Shown here piece by piece: positions 61,547 to 64,000 of a stretch of DNA of 64,000 nucleotides. A model generated the notes under the pieces. The model saw only the letters and a list, made by a program, of their open reading frames with translations, had not been told where the DNA came from and made no database searches. Position 1 is the stretch's first letter. The number at the start of each line of letters is the position of its first letter. A program made the translations under genes and the position numbers. This DNA comes from Protaetiibacter intestinalis (GTDB lineage: Bacteria > Actinomycetota > Actinomycetes > Actinomycetales > Microbacteriaceae): assembly GCF_003627075.1 (NCBI RefSeq), contig NZ_CP032630.1:868001-932000 (forward strand). The letters run 5' to 3'.

Positions 61547-64000
61547 ATGGATGGGGCCCTCGAGCGGTTCTCGCCGGCGACGCGGGAGTGGTTCGACGGC
61601 GCGTTCCCGCAGCCGACCGCCGCGCAGGCGGGGGCGTGGGAGGCGATCTCGTCGGGGCGGCACGCGCTCGTGGTGGCGCCGACGGGCTCCGGCAAGACGC
61701 TCTCGGCGTTCCTCTGGTCGCTCGACCGGCTGCTGACGGCGGAACCCGCCGACCCGCGACGGCGGACCCGGGTGCTCTACATCTCGCCACTGAAGGCGCT
61801 CGGCGTCGACGTGGAACGCAACCTCCGCTCGCCGCTCGTCGGCATCACCCAGACGGCGAAACGGCTCGGGATGCCGGCCCCCGCGATCACGGTCGGGGTG
61901 CGTTCCGGCGACACCCCCGCCGCCGACCGCCGGCTGCTGCAGCGCGAGCCCCCCGACATCCTGATCACGACGCCCGAATCGCTCTACCTCATGCTGACGA
62001 GCGCGGCCCGCTCGACCCTCGCCGGGGTCGAGACGGTCATCGTCGACGAGATCCACGCGGTCGCCGCCACCAAGCGCGGGGCGCACCTCGCGGTGTCGCT
62101 CGAGCGCCTCGACGCGCTGCTGCCGAAGCCCGCGCAGCGCATCGGGCTGTCGGCGACCGTGCGGCCGCTCGAGGAGGTGGCGCGGTTCCTCGGCGGGCGC
62201 GAGCGGGTCGAGATCGTGGCGCCGCCCATCCAGAAGACCTTCGAGCTGCGGGTCGTGGTGCCCGTCGAGGACATGACCGAGCTGGGGGCGAGGGCCACGG
62301 ATGCGGAGCTCGGCGAGGACGAGAAGGCCCTGGCATCCGGCGGCTCGATCTGGCCGCACGTCGACCGGGCGATCGTCGACGAGGTGCTGCGGCATCGCTC
62401 GACGATCGTGTTCGCGAACTCGCGGCGGCTCGCGGAGCGCCTGACGGCGTCGATGAACGAGCTGTACGCGGAAGAACTCGCGGGCGAGCCGGGTTTCGAT
62501 ACGCCCGCCACGCGGGCTGCTCAACCGGCGGCGGGGGCGCGCGTTCCCGCCGCCATGATGGGCGCATCCGGCCAGACCTCGGGCGCCGGGCCGATCTTGG
62601 CGCGCGCCCACCACGGCTCCGTCAGCAAGGAGCAGCGCGCCCAGATCGAGGACGACCTCAAGTCGGGCCGCCTGCGCTGCGTCGTCGCGACGAGCTCGCT
62701 CGAACTCGGCATCGACATGGGCGCCGTCGACCTCGTGATCCAGGTCGAGTCGCCGCCGTCCGTGGCCTCCGGCCTGCAACGCGTGGGTCGCGCGGGGCAC
62801 CAGGTGGGCGAGATCTCGAAGGGCGTGCTGTTCCCCAAGCACCGCGCCGACCTGCTGCACACGGCGATCGCGACCGAGCGGATGCGCGAGGGGCTCATCG
62901 AGGCGATCGCCGTACCGCAGAACCCGCTCGACATCCTCGCCCAGCAGACGGTGGCGGCCGTCGCGCTCGACACGGTCGAGGTGGAGGAGTGGTTCGAGAC
63001 GGTGCGCCGCGCGGCGCCGTTCGCGACCCTGCCGCGCAGCGCCTACGAGGCGACCCTCGACCTGCTGGCGGGGCGGTACCCCTCCGACGAGTTCGCCGAG
63101 CTGCGGCCGCGCATCGTGTGGGACCGCGTGGCCGGCACGATCACGGGACGCCCGGGCGCGCAGCGGCTCGCGGTCACGAGCGGCGGCACGATCCCCGACC
63201 GCGGCATGTTCGGCGTGTTCATCGTGGGCGGGGATGAGGGCGCCCGCCGGGTGGGCGAGCTCGACGAGGAGATGGTCTACGAGTCGCGCGTCGGAGACGT
63301 GTTCGCGCTCGGGGCGACCAGCTGGCGCATCGAGGAGATCACCTCGGACCGCGTGCTCGTCTCCCCCGCGTTCGGCCAGCCGGGGCGCGTGCCGTTCTGG
63401 AAGGGTGACGGCCTCGGGCGACCGGCCGAGCTGGGGCGCGCGATCGGCGCCTTCCAGGCGGAGCTGGCATCCGGCACCGTGAGCGCCGAACGGCTGGAGG
63501 CCGACGGGCTGGATGCGCGCGCCGCCCGCAACCTGCTCGCGTTCGTCGCCGAGCAGAAGGCGGCCGCCGGGGTCGTGCCGAGCGACGCAACCCTGCTCGT
63601 GGAGCGTTTCCGCGACGAGCTCGGCGACTGGCGGCTCGTGCTGCACTCCCCCTACGGCACCCCCGTGCACGCGCCGTGGGCGCTCGCCGTGGCGGCCCGC
63701 ATCCGGGAACGCCTCGGCGTCGACGGCTCGGCGATGGCGGGCGACGACGGCATCGTGGTGCGGCTGCCCGAGACGGATGCCGACCCGCCGGGCGCGGAGC
63801 TGTTCGCCTTCGAGCCGGGCGAGCTGGAGACCGTGGTGACGGAGGAGGTGGGCGGTTCGGCGCTGTTCGCGTCCCGGTTCCGGGAGTCGGCGGCACGCGC
63901 CCTGCTGCTGCCGCGGCGCAACCCCGGGCGGCGTTCGCCGCTCTGGCAGCAGCGGCAGCGGTCGGCGCAGCTGCTCGAGGTGGCGCGCAAGTATCCGAGC
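61547..64000 (+). CDS. lhr: Lhr-type ATP-dependent DNA helicase, 3' end cut by window edge
   Basis: The first 818 residues of a large superfamily 2 helicase; the frame is open to the window edge. Walker A APTGSGKT at 44-51, PLKALGVDVERNL, DEIH near 165, GLSATV, HHGSVSKEQRAQIEDDLK, ATSSLELGIDMG and QRVGRAGHQ. Lhr proteins repair or remodel DNA and are longer (about 1500 residues) in actinobacteria. Residues near 315-328 (EPGFDTPATRAAQP) come from a palindromic repeat inserted in frame between helicase motifs. ATG 61547 follows a G-rich ribosome site. Confidence 0.93.
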   Translation, partial: MDGALERFSPATREWFDGAFPQPTAAQAGAWEAISSGRHALVVAPTGSGKTLSAFLWSLDRLLTAEPADPRRRTRVLYISPLKALGVDVERNLRSPLVGITQTAKRLGMPAPAITVGVRSGDTPAADRRLLQREPPDILITTPESLYLMLTSAARSTLAGVETVIVDEIHAVAATKRGAHLAVSLERLDALLPKPAQRIGLSATVRPLEEVARFLGGRERVEIVAPPIQKTFELRVVVPVEDMTELGARATDAELGEDEKALASGGSIWPHVDRAIVDEVLRHRSTIVFANSRRLAERLTASMNELYAEELAGEPGFDTPATRAAQPAAGARVPAAMMGASGQTSGAGPILARAHHGSVSKEQRAQIEDDLKSGRLRCVVATSSLELGIDMGAVDLVIQVESPPSVASGLQRVGRAGHQVGEISKGVLFPKHRADLLHTAIATERMREGLIEAIAVPQNPLDILAQQTVAAVALDTVEVEEWFETVRRAAPFATLPRSAYEATLDLLAGRYPSDEFAELRPRIVWDRVAGTITGRPGAQRLAVTSGGTIPDRGMFGVFIVGGDEGARRVGELDEEMVYESRVGDVFALGATSWRIEEITSDRVLVSPAFGQPGRVPFWKGDGLGRPAELGRAIGAFQAELASGTVSAERLEADGLDARAARNLLAFVAEQKAAAGVVPSDATLLVERFRDELGDWRLVLHSPYGTPVHAPWALAVAARIRERLGVDGSAMAGDDGIVVRLPETDADPPGAELFAFEPGELETVVTEEVGGSALFASRFRESAARALLLPRRNPGRRSPLWQQRQRSAQLLEVARKYPS
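62489..62528. repeat. Palindromic repeat, family B (diverged copy), inside lhr
   Basis: GGTTTCGATACGCCCGC pairs in part with GCGGGCTGCTCAACC around loop CAC, the family B pattern seen at 25674 (GATACGC...CTCGACC). The lhr reading frame continues through it without a stop. Confidence 0.65.

Overview
The window looks like chromosomal DNA from a high-GC Gram-positive bacterium, most likely a member of the Microbacteriaceae (Actinomycetota). The support is very high G+C with strong third-position G/C bias, actinobacterial-type RpoB/RpoC and ribosomal proteins, DUF2510 and CGNR proteins, several apparently leaderless genes, and intergenic palindromes of a kind I recall from Microbacteriaceae. The family assignment is inference; no rRNA gene is present to confirm it.

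Layout. (1) 1-13.2 kb, minus strand: the S10-spc ribosomal protein operon read from rpsJ to adk, ending in an unrecognised polytopic membrane protein cut by the window edge. No S14 gene lies between rplE and rpsH, and L15, S17 and L29 carry Lys/Ala-rich extensions. (2) 13.2-24.3 kb: a cell-surface island with a frameshifted DUF559/AbiEi-like gene, a class C-type sortase, an LPFTG major pilin with a VYPKN pilin motif and E boxes, a large LPFAG adhesin, and, on the opposite strand between them, a coupled three-gene operon (beta-helix lipoprotein, second lipoprotein, Tat-exported DyP-type peroxidase). (3) 24.4-29 kb: the str operon rpsL-rpsG-fusA-tuf with its own promoter and terminator. (4) 29.1-41.1 kb: a Gram-positive type IV pilus operon, pilB-pilT-pilC-pilA-pilV-pilW-pilX-pilD-pilM-pilN-pilO. 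Its PilX-like protein is fused to ricin-B-type lectin repeats. (5) 41.2-50 kb: two small membrane proteins, then rpoB-rpoC with a terminator. (6) 50-64 kb: single genes of mixed function (adhesin-like GIN lipoprotein, spermidine synthase-like enzyme, SprT-like protease, CGNR regulator, DUF427, ComB-like, DEAD-box helicase, degenerate Nudix, esterase), a two-component system next to an ABC-2 transporter, and the first 818 residues of an Lhr-type helicase.

Two different surface-fibre systems (sortase-linked pili and type IV pili) are therefore interleaved with the rpoBC, str and S10 blocks of the transcription and translation core. The most promising candidates for something undescribed are the lectin-fused minor pilin, the beta-helix/lipoprotein/DyP operon inside the sortase island, and a near-consensus promoter firing into a large nested inverted repeat upstream of rpoB. 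Several palindromic repeat families are scattered between genes, and two have become coding sequence (sortase C-terminus and Lhr helicase).

No rRNA, tRNA, CRISPR array, insertion sequence or prophage gene was recognised.
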